NCBI GenBank assembly: GCA_905216055.1
Contig: CAJMSH010000001.1
Span: forward strand, 62,001 to 126,000
DNA from: an uncultured bacterium
GTDB taxonomy: Bacteria; Cyanobacteriota; Vampirovibrionia; Gastranaerophilales; Gastranaerophilaceae
Length of the DNA stretch: 64,000 bases
Direction: 5' to 3'
Every line of letters begins with the position of its first letter. The stretch's first letter is position 1. Both the position numbers and the translations under genes were made by a program. Below, in pieces: positions 16,186-25,064 of the stretch. Below the pieces are notes generated by a model, which was not told the DNA's origin, did not search any database, and was given only the letters and a program-made list of their open reading frames with translations.

Positions 16186-18729
16186 ATGGCAGACGGAATT
16201 ACAGAAGTAACTAATGAACAAAATAATCAGGCTCAACCTCCTGAAAAAATAGAAGTAGTTGATATCCCTGATAATGACGAGGCTATTGAAACAAAAACTT
16301 CTCAATCCTATGATGCCAGCAATATTAGAGTATTAGAAGGTTTAGAAGCTGTTAGAATGAGACCTGGCATGTATATCGGCTCAACTTCTCAAAGAGGGCT
16401 TCACCATTGTATTTATGAAATTGTTGATAATTCAATCGATGAATCTTTGGCAGGATTTTGTACCGATATTTACGTAACGGTTAATAAAGATAACAGCGTT
16501 ACTGTTCAAGATAACGGACGTGGTATTCCTGTCGATATAAAACCTGGTACTGACAAATCTGCATTGGAAATTGTTCATACAGTCCTACACGCAGGCGGAA
16601 AATTCGGTGATGGCGGGTACAAAGTATCAGGCGGTTTGCACGGAGTTGGTGCATCTGTTGTAAACGCATTATCTGAAAAATATATCGTAGAAGTTTCAAG
16701 ACAAGGCTACATTTGGAGACAAGAATATATGAGAGGTGAACCTCTTAGTCCTGTTGAAAAAGTTGGAACTACTGATAAAACAGGTACAAAAACAACTTTC
16801 TGGCCTGATCCTGAAATCTTTACAGAAACAACAGAAATTGATTGTGATGTTATCGCTAACAGATTACGTGAAATGGCATTCTTAAATAAAGGTTTAAAAA
16901 TAATCTTTACAAATGCTCATGATGATTCTACGGAAATTTTCCACTATGTCGGTGGTATTGCAAGCTATGTTGAATTTTTAAACCAAAATAAAAATGTATT
17001 ACATGAAAAGCCTATTTATATTGATAAAGTTGTTGACGGTATGCAGATTGAAGTTGCTATGCAATATACAGATGCTTACAGCGAAAGCGTTTTATCATTC
17101 GCGAACAACATTAACACTCATTCCGGCGGTACTCATTTAACAGGGTTTAGAAACTCTTTAACTCGTGTTTTTAATGATTACGCAAGAAAAAATAATATTT
17201 TAAAAGATTCTGATCAGAATTTGTCAGGTGAAGATGTTAGAGAAGGTTTGACAGCTATTGTAAGTGTTAAAATTCCTAACCCTGAATTTGAAGGTCAGAC
17301 AAAAGAAAAATTAGGTAATGCTGAAGCAATGGGAGCTACTCAAGATGCAGTTCGTGATAAATTGCAAGAGTGGTTAGAATTTAACCCGAAAATTGCAAAA
17401 ATTATCATTGAAAAAACTCTGCAAGCTCAAAGAGCTCGTGAAGCAGCAAGAAAAGCAAGAGAATTGACAAGAAGAAAATCAGTTCTTGAAAATTCTACAT
17501 TACCGGGTAAACTTGCAGATTGCTCAAATAGAGAACCTGAAAAATGCGAAATCTACATCGTTGAGGGCGATTCTGCAGGTGGTTCTGCAAAACAAGGCAG
17601 AAACAGAATGTTTCAAGCTATTTTGCCGTTGAGAGGTAAAATTTTGAACGTTGAAAAAGCAAGACTTGATAAAATATATGGTAATAACGAAATTCAATCA
17701 ATGGTTCAGGCTTTCGGCATAAATATTAGCAGAAACCCTGATGAAGTTGATTTGGAAAAACTTCGTTACCACAAAATTATTATCATGACCGATGCCGATG
17801 TTGATGGCGCGCATATTAGAACACTTCTTTTAACATTCTTCTTCAGATATGCAAGACCGTTAATTGAAAACGGATATGTTTATATTGCTCAACCTCCATT
17901 ATTTAAGGTTACTCAGGGCAAAACTTCTGAATATATGTATGATGAACATGCACTTGATAAAATGCTGAAAGAACGTGGTATCAAGAATTTAAGTCTTTCT
18001 GATAAGACAAAATCAAGAGTAAAAACAGGCGATGAACTTCTTGAACTTATCAAAAACATGGCAGCATTTTATAATTCTTATAACAACCCGATTTTGAATT
18101 TATATCCGGCTGTTGTTTTAAGAGGTCTTGTTCGTTCAAATATTGAACCTGAATATTTTGAAGATCAAGCTAAGATGAATGAGGTTATTGAATACTTAAA
18201 TCATTATTTGCAAGATCACGCAAAGAATTATAATATTCAAGAGGCTGCAAATTATGTATGCTCTTTGAAATATAATCCTGAAAATGCAAAATATGCAATT
18301 CAGTTGAATTTCAATGAAGAAGAACATGTATTGTTGACTCAAAATATTGTAAAAAGTTCTGAATATAAGAGATTAAAAGCTTCTTATCCGTTGATTAGAG
18401 ATTATTTAATCGAGGAAGAAGATACCTTAATTCTTGAAACTGATACTGAACAATATGAAATTCATTCATTTGATAAACTTCAAAAATTTATTGATGATAG
18501 AGGTTCTAAAGGGTTGCAAATCCAACGTTTTAAAGGGTTAGGAGAAATGATGCCTCAACAGTTGTGGGAAACTACAATGGATCCTGCAACAAGAACATTG
18601 TTGAAAGTAAATGTGGAAGATGCAATGTTGTGTGACCAATTGTTCGATATATTAATGGGCGATAAGGTTGATCCTCGAAGAAACTTTATTGAAGCCAATG
18701 CGGTATATGCTACAAATATTGATACATAA
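16186..18729 (+). CDS. gyrB: DNA gyrase subunit B
   Basis: 847 aa ATPase subunit of gyrase. GHKL ATPase motifs: EIVDNSIDE, DNGRGIPVD and GGLHGVGASVVNALS. TOPRIM: EGDSAGGSAKQGRNR and the metal-binding MTDADVDGAHI. The C-terminal tail has QRFKGLGEMMPQQLWETTM. It is about 200 aa longer than the short Gram-positive and cyanobacterial form. About 45 residues are an acidic N-terminal extension. Most of the rest lies between the TOPRIM core (about residue 585) and the QRFKGLGE motif (about 780), the place of the insertion known from E. coli GyrB. ATG at 16186 has AAGGGGAG upstream. Confidence 0.97.
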   Translation: MADGITEVTNEQNNQAQPPEKIEVVDIPDNDEAIETKTSQSYDASNIRVLEGLEAVRMRPGMYIGSTSQRGLHHCIYEIVDNSIDESLAGFCTDIYVTVNKDNSVTVQDNGRGIPVDIKPGTDKSALEIVHTVLHAGGKFGDGGYKVSGGLHGVGASVVNALSEKYIVEVSRQGYIWRQEYMRGEPLSPVEKVGTTDKTGTKTTFWPDPEIFTETTEIDCDVIANRLREMAFLNKGLKIIFTNAHDDSTEIFHYVGGIASYVEFLNQNKNVLHEKPIYIDKVVDGMQIEVAMQYTDAYSESVLSFANNINTHSGGTHLTGFRNSLTRVFNDYARKNNILKDSDQNLSGEDVREGLTAIVSVKIPNPEFEGQTKEKLGNAEAMGATQDAVRDKLQEWLEFNPKIAKIIIEKTLQAQRAREAARKARELTRRKSVLENSTLPGKLADCSNREPEKCEIYIVEGDSAGGSAKQGRNRMFQAILPLRGKILNVEKARLDKIYGNNEIQSMVQAFGINISRNPDEVDLEKLRYHKIIIMTDADVDGAHIRTLLLTFFFRYARPLIENGYVYIAQPPLFKVTQGKTSEYMYDEHALDKMLKERGIKNLSLSDKTKSRVKTGDELLELIKNMAAFYNSYNNPILNLYPAVVLRGLVRSNIEPEYFEDQAKMNEVIEYLNHYLQDHAKNYNIQEAANYVCSLKYNPENAKYAIQLNFNEEEHVLLTQNIVKSSEYKRLKASYPLIRDYLIEEEDTLILETDTEQYEIHSFDKLQKFIDDRGSKGLQIQRFKGLGEMMPQQLWETTMDPATRTLLKVNVEDAMLCDQLFDILMGDKVDPRRNFIEANAVYATNIDT

Positions 18730-18732
18730 TAT

Positions 18733-18762
18733 AAAAAGCTCTCTTTTGAGAGCTTTTTATTT
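18733..18762 (+). terminator. Rho-independent terminator after gyrB
   Basis: AAAAGCTCTC and GAGAGCTTTT flank a TTTT loop and a short T run follows. Confidence 0.85.
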
Positions 18763-18822
18763 GAACAAAATTTTTTCTTGATGTAATATTGTTACATAAG
18801 GTAGACGAAAGAGAGATTTATT

Positions 18823-19482
18823 ATGACAAAAAAAGAATTAATTTTTTTAGGACCGCCGGCTTGCGGTAAAGGAACTCAAACAAACAGACTTGCAGAATTT
18901 TTAAAATTCCCTCATGTTGATACAGGTTCCTTGTTAAGAGCAGAAATTAAAAATGAAACTGAAGCAGGTAAAGAAGCTAAAGCTTATATTGATAAAGGTC
19001 AATTAGTTCCTGTTGAATTGGTTACAAGAATTATTAAAAACAGACTTTCTCAAGATGATTGCAAAAACGGTTATATCTTGGATGGTTTCCCAAGAAGCGT
19101 TGAACAGGCTGAACAACTTGAAAAAATGAATGAAGAAATTGATAACGGTATTGATACAAAATTTATTGCAGTCTATTTTGATATTGATACAAGTATTCTT
19201 GTTGAAAGAATTGTAAATCGTCGTTCTTGCCCTGTTTGCGGAGAAATTTATAATCTTGAATTTAAGCCGCCAAAAGTTGCAGGTCATTGCGATAAAGACG
19301 GTGCTGAACTTACTCAACGTAAAGATGATACAAGAGAAGTTGCTCAATCAAGATTTGATACATACAATAAGGAAACAGCTCCGCTTGTTGATTACTATAC
19401 TAAAAAAGGCGTTTTAAAATCTATTGATGCAAACGGTACAATAGATGAAGTATGGGAAAGATTATTGGAAGTAATTAAATAA
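18823..19482 (+). CDS. adk: adenylate kinase, zinc-LID type
   Basis: 219 aa; interconverts ATP + AMP with two ADP. P-loop GPPACGKGTQ (about residues 9-18); AMP-binding region DTGSLLRAE; ILDGFPRSVEQA at about 82. The LID carries C-x2-C (CPVCGEIY) and a later C-x2-D (HCDKDG), the Cys3-Asp zinc variant common in Gram-positives. It heads an adk-map pair as in many ribosomal-protein operons, but secY and infA are not adjacent here. Confidence 0.96.
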   Translation: MTKKELIFLGPPACGKGTQTNRLAEFLKFPHVDTGSLLRAEIKNETEAGKEAKAYIDKGQLVPVELVTRIIKNRLSQDDCKNGYILDGFPRSVEQAEQLEKMNEEIDNGIDTKFIAVYFDIDTSILVERIVNRRSCPVCGEIYNLEFKPPKVAGHCDKDGAELTQRKDDTREVAQSRFDTYNKETAPLVDYYTKKGVLKSIDANGTIDEVWERLLEVIK

Positions 19483-19578
19483 TAGAAAGGTGCGAATTTC
19501 TTTCAAAAGCTTTATGATGCAAAAATTTAGTGCATTGTAGGTATCATATATGCTTTGAAAAAATTTGTAAAAACAGTT

Positions 19579-20325
19579 ATGATACATAGAAAATCACGTG
19601 ATGAAATTAAAAGAATAAGACATGCAGGTCATATTGTTGCATTAGTTCATCAAAAAATGAAAGAAGTAATTGAACCTGGTATCAGTACAAAAGAATTGGA
19701 TAGCATTGCTCATGATATTATTCGTAAAGAACGTGCAGTTCCGACATTCTTAGGGTATCACGGATTTCCGGGTTCTATTTGTGCATCAATTAATGAACAA
19801 GTAGTTCATGGTATTCCTCATGAAGATGTAAAGGTAAAAGAGGGCGATATTATAAGTATTGATGTTGGTGCAACTTATGCAGGTATGGTCGGTGACGGCG
19901 CTTGGACTTATCCTGTCGGAGAAGTTAGTGACGAATGTAAAAGACTTTTGAAGGCAACTGAAGAATCTTTGTATGCAGGTATTGCTCAAATGAAGGCAGG
20001 AAACGTGTTGGATGATGTTTCAGCTGCAATTGAGGCAGTTGCTGTAAGGGAAAAACTTGGTATTGTTCGTCAATATGGCGGTCACGGTGTTGGTCATGAA
20101 ATGCATGAAGAACCGTTTTTGTTTAACTACAAAGTAGGTGACAGAACATTATTAAAACAAGGTTATGCAATCGCAGTTGAGCCGATGTTGAATTTAGGCG
20201 GAGATGATGTTGTTGTTGCAGATGATGAATGGACTGTAAGCACTGCAGATAATATGCCTTCAGCTCATTTTGAACATTCTGTTCTTGTTACTGATGACGA
20301 ACCTATAATCATTACACAATTATAG
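19579..20325 (+). CDS. map: methionine aminopeptidase, type I
   Basis: 248 aa from the ATG at 19579 (MIHRKSRDEIKRIRHAG), which matches the usual family N-terminus. A TTG at 19555 would add 8 residues. It removes initiator Met from nascent proteins. The metal ligands sit in the normal order: SIDVGATYAGMVGDGAWT (two Asp), GGHGVGHEMHEEPF (His), VEPML (Glu) and the C-terminal FEHSVLVT (Glu). The 96-base gap after adk has a GAAAGG near its start but no clear Shine-Dalgarno sequence near the ATG, so start choice is moderately certain. Confidence 0.94.
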   Translation: MIHRKSRDEIKRIRHAGHIVALVHQKMKEVIEPGISTKELDSIAHDIIRKERAVPTFLGYHGFPGSICASINEQVVHGIPHEDVKVKEGDIISIDVGATYAGMVGDGAWTYPVGEVSDECKRLLKATEESLYAGIAQMKAGNVLDDVSAAIEAVAVREKLGIVRQYGGHGVGHEMHEEPFLFNYKVGDRTLLKQGYAIAVEPMLNLGGDDVVVADDEWTVSTADNMPSAHFEHSVLVTDDEPIIITQL

Positions 20326-20341
20326 AATTAGGAGAATATTT

Positions 20342-20965
20342 ATGAATTATTATGTTGGCTTATCACTTGCTGCTTCATCAGGAATGGATTCAGGTGTTGC
20401 GGTTTTGGATGAGGATAATACTCTTATCCTTGTTGATAAGCTATACACAATGAATGATGTTATGTTCTTTTTTGATAACTTCCCTTCATTAAAATATTCT
20501 AAAATTTGTGTTTCTATGGTTTGGGATAGAACTATGCTTAATGGGAAATGGAGAATTTTAGGAAAGCCTTATCAGCTTGTTTCTACAAATTCTCTTATCC
20601 CAAACCGTGATGGTTGGACTCATCGATATTCTACACGAGGGTGTGAGTATTTTAAGTCTTTAACTGAAAAAGGTATTGAAATTAACAGATTTGAATTATA
20701 TTTGACACGTCAGAGCCTGCATTTGAATTCTTGTTATAAAGAAAGATCTCCTGCTGATTGTAAATTTTTGCAGCAAACTTTGAAGAATGAATGGCAATTG
20801 GATTTGCCGCTCAATATGATGCCAATGTCGCAATTGGAAGCTATTGTTGGGGCTATTCTTGCCAAAGAAAATACAAAACATCCTGAAAATATTAAAGTTA
20901 TATCACATTTCAAAGGATTTGATGTGATTGATGTTGTGCATAATCCGAAATTGATTGCGGTTTAA
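20342..20965 (+). CDS. hypothetical protein, possible RNase H-like (DUF429-type) fold
   Basis: 207 aa. The N-terminus MNYYVGLSLAASSGMDSGVAVLD resembles the first strands of RNase H-fold proteins of the DUF429 type, where an Asp follows the G-x-D position; here Leu/Ser replaces it. The C-terminal SQLEAIVGAILA resembles the D/E-A-x-x-A-A-x-x-A helix of those proteins. The link is tentative. It follows map by 16 bases with GGAG upstream of the ATG, so it is probably co-transcribed. Confidence 0.68.
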   Translation: MNYYVGLSLAASSGMDSGVAVLDEDNTLILVDKLYTMNDVMFFFDNFPSLKYSKICVSMVWDRTMLNGKWRILGKPYQLVSTNSLIPNRDGWTHRYSTRGCEYFKSLTEKGIEINRFELYLTRQSLHLNSCYKERSPADCKFLQQTLKNEWQLDLPLNMMPMSQLEAIVGAILAKENTKHPENIKVISHFKGFDVIDVVHNPKLIAV

Positions 20966-20968
20966 AAA

Positions 20969-21490
20969 TTAGTTTTTGCTTGTTAAAAATCCTAGTGCAA
21001 ATCCGATTGCGGCACCAATTCCCAATCCCCAAAGAAGTTTGGTTCGTTTTACGGCTTTATAAGCTCTATTGCTTATATCATCCATAAGACTTGGGGATTT
21101 TTTGTATTTCTCAAAATTATTTATAAAATTATTTTTTATATTGTCGGCAGATTTTTTATCAGTGATTTTTTTATCTAATTCAATACATTTATTTGTAATA
21201 GATTTGAAATCTTCACTTAGTCCCATTTCTTGTAATATCATTTTGCTTTCGGTTGATAAGTTTTTGTTTTCAACCTCTTTTGCGGCTTGGGCAAGAGCTG
21301 CAATTTGTGTATTTATATCAGCTTTATTTATGTCAAAAGCTTTTTGTACAAATTCATCTTTTTTTACCGAAAGATAGTATGCGTTCATTCCGATAAGTCC
21401 GCCTGCTGCCATTAATCCAATTTTATGTTTTTTAGATGCAGAAGGGTTTGGTGGATAATATGTCATTGAAGGAGGTGTTTGTACTGCCAT
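20969..21490 (-). CDS. hypothetical protein with two terminal membrane segments
   Basis: 173 aa. Pro-rich N-terminus, hydrophobic segment at about 25-43 (IGLMAAGGLIGMNAYYLSV), a long charged helical middle (about 50-140), and a C-terminal Gly-rich membrane segment (LLWGLGIGAAIGFALGFLT). Both ends would anchor in a membrane with a helical hairpin between. No family is recognised. It converges on the 20342 gene with 3 bases between stops. Confidence 0.7.
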   Translation of the reverse strand: MAVQTPPSMTYYPPNPSASKKHKIGLMAAGGLIGMNAYYLSVKKDEFVQKAFDINKADINTQIAALAQAAKEVENKNLSTESKMILQEMGLSEDFKSITNKCIELDKKITDKKSADNIKNNFINNFEKYKKSPSLMDDISNRAYKAVKRTKLLWGLGIGAAIGFALGFLTSKN

Positions 21491-21551
21491 AGAAATGCCT
21501 TATAATTAATTACGTTGCTGTATCAAATAAACCTCGTAAAAAAAATTTTTG

Positions 21552-22169
21552 CTAGTTTTTATGTATATTTTCAAAAATTTCAACAACATTTTTATGGATT
21601 TCTTCAATAGATTTTGTAGCATCAAGAACCTTAATCCTTTGAGGTTCTTGTTTTGCAAGCTCAAGATAACCTTTGCGAACTCGATTGTGAAAATCTATGC
21701 CTGCACTTTCCATTCTGTCTTTTTCTTTCCCGACACGTTTCATTGAAGTTTCAACATCAATATCAAAAACAAATGTTAAATCAGGTTTTTTGCCGTTTGT
21801 TGCAATATCGTTTAGCTTGTTAATCCTTTCAATATCAAGGCCTCTGCCATACCCTTGATATGCTACTGTTGAATCAATATGTCTGTCGCATAGTACAATT
21901 TTGCCATCTTCAACTGCAGGATTAACTATAATATCAATATTTTGTGCTCTGTCTGCCAAAAATAAAAAAGATTCGCATCTGTCAGATACAGGACCGTCAT
22001 AATTTAAAAGGATTTCTCTTACTTTTTCGCCTAATCCTTTTCCTCCGGGTTCACGAGTTAGGACAACATTTTTCCCTTGTTGTTTTAAATATTCGGCTAA
22101 TAATTTCATCTGCGTTGTTTTTCCGCAGCCGTCTGCTCCCTCAAATGTAATAAATAATCCCTTTTTCAT
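21552..22169 (-). CDS. tmk: thymidylate kinase
   Basis: 205 aa; phosphorylates dTMP to dTDP. P-loop FEGADGCGKTTQ (about residues 8-19), the DR(E/H) motif region TREPGG (about 40), CDRHIDSTVAYQGYGRG (about 95), and the LID segment RMESAGIDFHNRVRKGY. All key segments are intact. ATG 22169 has AGAGG upstream. It is divergent from the M16-like gene. Confidence 0.95.
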   Translation of the reverse strand: MKKGLFITFEGADGCGKTTQMKLLAEYLKQQGKNVVLTREPGGKGLGEKVREILLNYDGPVSDRCESFLFLADRAQNIDIIVNPAVEDGKIVLCDRHIDSTVAYQGYGRGLDIERINKLNDIATNGKKPDLTFVFDIDVETSMKRVGKEKDRMESAGIDFHNRVRKGYLELAKQEPQRIKVLDATKSIEEIHKNVVEIFENIHKN

Positions 22170-22260
22170 TTCAAACCTCTTTGTATTTAATTATATCAAA
22201 AAAATCTGATTTGTGTTTTGTTATAAATTATGGTAAAATCAGTGAAAGAGGAGAGCTTAA

Positions 22261-23475
22261 ATGGATACTAAATTTAAAAAACTAAGCAATAATATAGAAT
22301 TTGCATATAAAAGAAATAAAAATACCCCACGTACGGCGTTTTATTTGAATTTTTCTTTGAATAATCCTTTGCCTGAACCGGGTGTTTATTCTTTAATGGT
22401 AAGACTTTTTATGCAAGGAACAAAAACTCGTTCAGCACAAGCATTGTCTGAAGAATTGGACAAATATGCAATAGAATTTACGGCTGAATTGAAGCTTGAT
22501 TATATTAAATTTAAGTTTGTTTGCCTTAATGAAGATTTTGAACGTGCAATGGAAATTATTTCAGATATAGTTAAAAACACTACTTTTGAAGAATTTGAAA
22601 AAGAACGTAAAAAACTTGAAGGCGAAATTGTTGCAGAATTGGATTCTCCTAGAGTAAAGGTTATTGACAGTTATTATAAAAACTTGTATGAAGGGCATAA
22701 TTACGGTTATACAAATACTGTAATTCTTGAAAATTTGAAAAATGTAAAAAAAGAAGATGTTATAAATGCTTATAAGGCAATTGTTGATAACAGTAAGAAA
22801 GTAGCTGTTTTTGTTGGCGATTTAGATTTTGATAAAGTTAATTCATTAACTGAAAAATATTTTGGTGATATTACACCTTCGATTGAAAAATTGCCTGAAC
22901 TTAGAAAACCGGAACTTACTAAAGCTAAAGAAGTTGAGGTTATTCAAGAAGATTTAAATCAAGCACATATCTTAAAAGGTTGGATTGTATCAACTGCAGA
23001 TAGTGATGATTTTGCACCTATTTCTTTGTTAAATATAATTCTTGGTGCAAGCGGATTATCTTCAAGATTATTTTTGGAACTTAGAGATAAAAAAGGTTTG
23101 GCATACGTTGTAAGAAGTGCTTATGATGTTGCAAGACTTTCTGCTAATTTCTCAATTTATATAGCAACAGAACCTAAAAATATAGAAACTTCACTAAAAG
23201 GTTTTGAAGAAGAAATTGAAAAAATAAAAACAGTCCAAGTAAGTGAAGAAGAACTTGAAAATGCTAAAAATAATTTGTTTGGAAAATGGGCATTTATCGG
23301 AGAAACAAATTCTCAACAGGCTAATTGGTTAGCTCATTACGGAATTATGGGATTTGGTTTCGATTTCCATGAAAGAGCTGTTGAAAAGATTAAGAAGGTT
23401 ACTGTAAAAGACATTATTGATTGTGCTAATAAATATTTTAATGACATTTATTTACTTTCTGTATTGAAGCCATAA
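22261..23475 (+). CDS. M16-family peptidase homologue lacking the HxxEH zinc motif
   Basis: 404 aa, the size of single-unit M16B subunits. It has the M16 layout of two homologous halves, with VGDLDFDKVNSLTEKYFGD closing the first. The inverted zinc motif expected in GxxHLLEHLxFxGT reads GVYSLMVRLFMQGT, so both His and the Glu are gone. The second half keeps LRDKKGLAYVVRSAYD, the Arg/Tyr region that contacts substrate. In bacterial heterodimeric M16 enzymes one subunit carries HxxEH and the other the Arg/Tyr pair. This looks like the second kind; its partner is not in the window. Shine-Dalgarno GAGGAGAG. Confidence 0.88.
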   Translation: MDTKFKKLSNNIEFAYKRNKNTPRTAFYLNFSLNNPLPEPGVYSLMVRLFMQGTKTRSAQALSEELDKYAIEFTAELKLDYIKFKFVCLNEDFERAMEIISDIVKNTTFEEFEKERKKLEGEIVAELDSPRVKVIDSYYKNLYEGHNYGYTNTVILENLKNVKKEDVINAYKAIVDNSKKVAVFVGDLDFDKVNSLTEKYFGDITPSIEKLPELRKPELTKAKEVEVIQEDLNQAHILKGWIVSTADSDDFAPISLLNIILGASGLSSRLFLELRDKKGLAYVVRSAYDVARLSANFSIYIATEPKNIETSLKGFEEEIEKIKTVQVSEEELENAKNNLFGKWAFIGETNSQQANWLAHYGIMGFGFDFHERAVEKIKKVTVKDIIDCANKYFNDIYLLSVLKP

Positions 23476-23496
23476 CCTTGTCAGGCAATAGATATG

Positions 23497-23526
23497 CTCT
23501 TGAATATCGAGAATAATATTCAAGAG
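23497..23526 (+). promoter_or_regulatory. hairpin that covers the ribosome binding site of the next gene
   Basis: CTCTTGAATAT (23497-23507) and ATATTCAAGAG (23516-23526) form a perfect 11-bp stem. The right arm contains most of the AAGAGG Shine-Dalgarno sequence (23522-23527) that serves the TTG start at 23534. No T run follows, so a translational switch fits better than a terminator. Confidence 0.5.
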
Positions 23527-23533
23527 GCATGCT

Positions 23534-24067
23534 TTGAAATTTTTTTACATTATATTATTGGTAATAGTTTTAATATTTTGTACAGGCTTTTCAGAGCCTG
23601 TTGCTGACATATCTGTTTCATATCAGCCAAATACTGACAGATTAGAAACATTATTCAAGGCTTCTTTACCGATAAAATCAGGTATAATGTACACCAAAGT
23701 TCCGAGGGGCTTAATTGTAAGCATAAATGAAAAATATTTTTTTAATGAAGGTGAAACGAAAATTAAGGAAAGCTCTTTATGCTTGTTAGATATAATTGCC
23801 GAACTTTTAGTAAAACTTTCAAATTATTGCGTTGTGGAAGATCATACTGATGAATTTTTGAATGGTGAAGATAATTGGGAGTTATCTTTATTAAGGGCTT
23901 CAAATATCGTGGATTACCTTATAACTTACGAAAAAATACCCGCATCGCAATTATTTTCTCTTGGATATGGTCAATCAATGCCTTTTCGGGATAATGTTTC
24001 TAGTAAAAAAAACGGATTGGATAGCAGAATTGATTTTGTAATTCTTCAATATGATGTTAAGAGATGA
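23534..24067 (+). CDS. OmpA/MotB-type peptidoglycan-binding protein
   Basis: 177 aa with a TTG start, Shine-Dalgarno AAGAGG 6 bases before it, and an N-terminal hydrophobic segment (FFYIILLVIVLIFCTGF), a signal peptide or anchor. The C-terminal domain (about residues 70-175) is OmpA-like: EDHTDEF stands for the GHTD strand, followed by NWELSLLRASNIVDYLI, LFSLGYGQSMP and DSRIDFVI. The conserved Asp and Arg that bind diaminopimelate are present. It overlaps the FliA-type gene tail-to-tail by 11 bases. A flagellar (MotB-like) or general envelope role are both possible; the proton-channel Asp of MotB is not seen. Confidence 0.8.
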   Translation: MKFFYIILLVIVLIFCTGFSEPVADISVSYQPNTDRLETLFKASLPIKSGIMYTKVPRGLIVSINEKYFFNEGETKIKESSLCLLDIIAELLVKLSNYCVVEDHTDEFLNGEDNWELSLLRASNIVDYLITYEKIPASQLFSLGYGQSMPFRDNVSSKKNGLDSRIDFVILQYDVKR

Positions 24068-24884
24068 TGCTTTGACGAAGTCTTGTAGTTCTGTTTTCGC
24101 TCAAGATATTTTTCAATTTCATAATTGCTTGTGCATGAAGTTGGCAAACTCTGGATTCTGACATATTGATTGTTGAACCAATTTCTTTTAATGTCATGTT
24201 TTCTTGATAGTACAAAACCATTATAATACGTTCACGCTCAGGAAGTCTTTTTAATGCTTTTTCAAGTTCTTGCTTAACGTTTTGTTCTTCTGCCTGTTCT
24301 TGTGGATTAAGCTTGTTTGTATCTTGAATTGTGTCAATAATTTCAACACTGTCATCTGTATTACCTTTTTTGTCGTACAAAGATGTCATTGTTGTATCTT
24401 CTGATAGAAGTTGTAAAACTTTATCAGGATCCATATCAAGATATGAAGCAACTTCTGTTGTTGTCGGCATTCTGCCAAGTTCTTGTTTCAAGTGTTCTTG
24501 AGCATTTTTAATATCTTTTATTTTCTTTCTTACGCTTCTTGGTAAAAAGTCTTGTGCTCTTATTCTGTCTAAGATAGCACCTCTTATTCTTATCAAGGCA
24601 TAAGTTTCAAATCTCGTATTTTTTTGCGGGGAATATCTTTCGATAGCATTTATAAGTCCTTCAACGCCGTAGCCTGCAATATCTTCAATGGAAATTGTTG
24701 AAGGCAGGGTTACTTTTACACGGCCGACTACATAACGGATTAAATATATGTATTGAACAATTAGGGTATCGCGAATACTTTTGTTAGTTTTGTCTTTCAG
24801 GTATTCTCCCCATAATGCTGTAAGCTCTTCTTCAGACAGCCTTTTTATATTATTGTATGATGTAAAATCAAAACTCTGGCTCAT
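24057..24884 (-). CDS. fliA: RNA polymerase sigma factor, FliA/WhiG (sigma-28) family
   Basis: 275 aa from ATG 24884; TTG 24896 is less likely. Region 2 carries LIVQYIYLIRYVVGR and EDIAGYGVEGLINAIERY. Region 2.4/3 carries RFETYALIRIRGAILDRIRAQDFLPRSVR, the signature stretch of the FliA/WhiG/SigF group (given here over two parts, about residues 85-112). Region 4 has LPERERIIMVLYYQENMTL and the HTH LKEIGSTINMSESRVCQLH. It would direct RNA polymerase to late flagellar promoters; flagellar rod genes at 28.6-31 kb and an ATPase at 40.5 kb make that plausible. Confidence 0.92.
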   Translation of the reverse strand: MSQSFDFTSYNNIKRLSEEELTALWGEYLKDKTNKSIRDTLIVQYIYLIRYVVGRVKVTLPSTISIEDIAGYGVEGLINAIERYSPQKNTRFETYALIRIRGAILDRIRAQDFLPRSVRKKIKDIKNAQEHLKQELGRMPTTTEVASYLDMDPDKVLQLLSEDTTMTSLYDKKGNTDDSVEIIDTIQDTNKLNPQEQAEEQNVKQELEKALKRLPERERIIMVLYYQENMTLKEIGSTINMSESRVCQLHAQAIMKLKNILSENRTTRLRQSIIS

Positions 24885-25010
24885 TAAACTTCCCAAATAT
24901 TGTTCAAATATCTTACATATCTATTCTATACTATATAGGTTTTGCTACATCATTTAAAAAGAGGAAATGTCTTATAAAATACTAAAGTTTGTGGTGTATA
25001 AAAATAGCAT

Positions 25011-25041
25011 GCTTATTTTTTGAGCATGCTATCTTTTTATT
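25011..25041 (-). terminator. Rho-independent terminator for the CorC-type gene
   Basis: A 10-bp stem around AGCATGCT on each side encloses an A/T-rich loop. Read on the minus strand it ends in a T-rich tract after the gene ending at 25065; the plus strand also shows TTTTTA. Confidence 0.75.
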
Positions 25042-25064
25042 ACTTAATTTATCTTTGAAAATTT

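Noticed and set aside
19514..19540. Eight-codon frame between adk and map
   Set aside because: The GAAAGG element is too far upstream, and nothing suggests a leader peptide with biased codons.
24971..25027. 18-codon frame MSYKILKFVVYKNSMLIF with GAGG before it
   Set aside because: The ribosome binding site is too close to the ATG and the frame ends in the terminator hairpin of the CorC-type gene.
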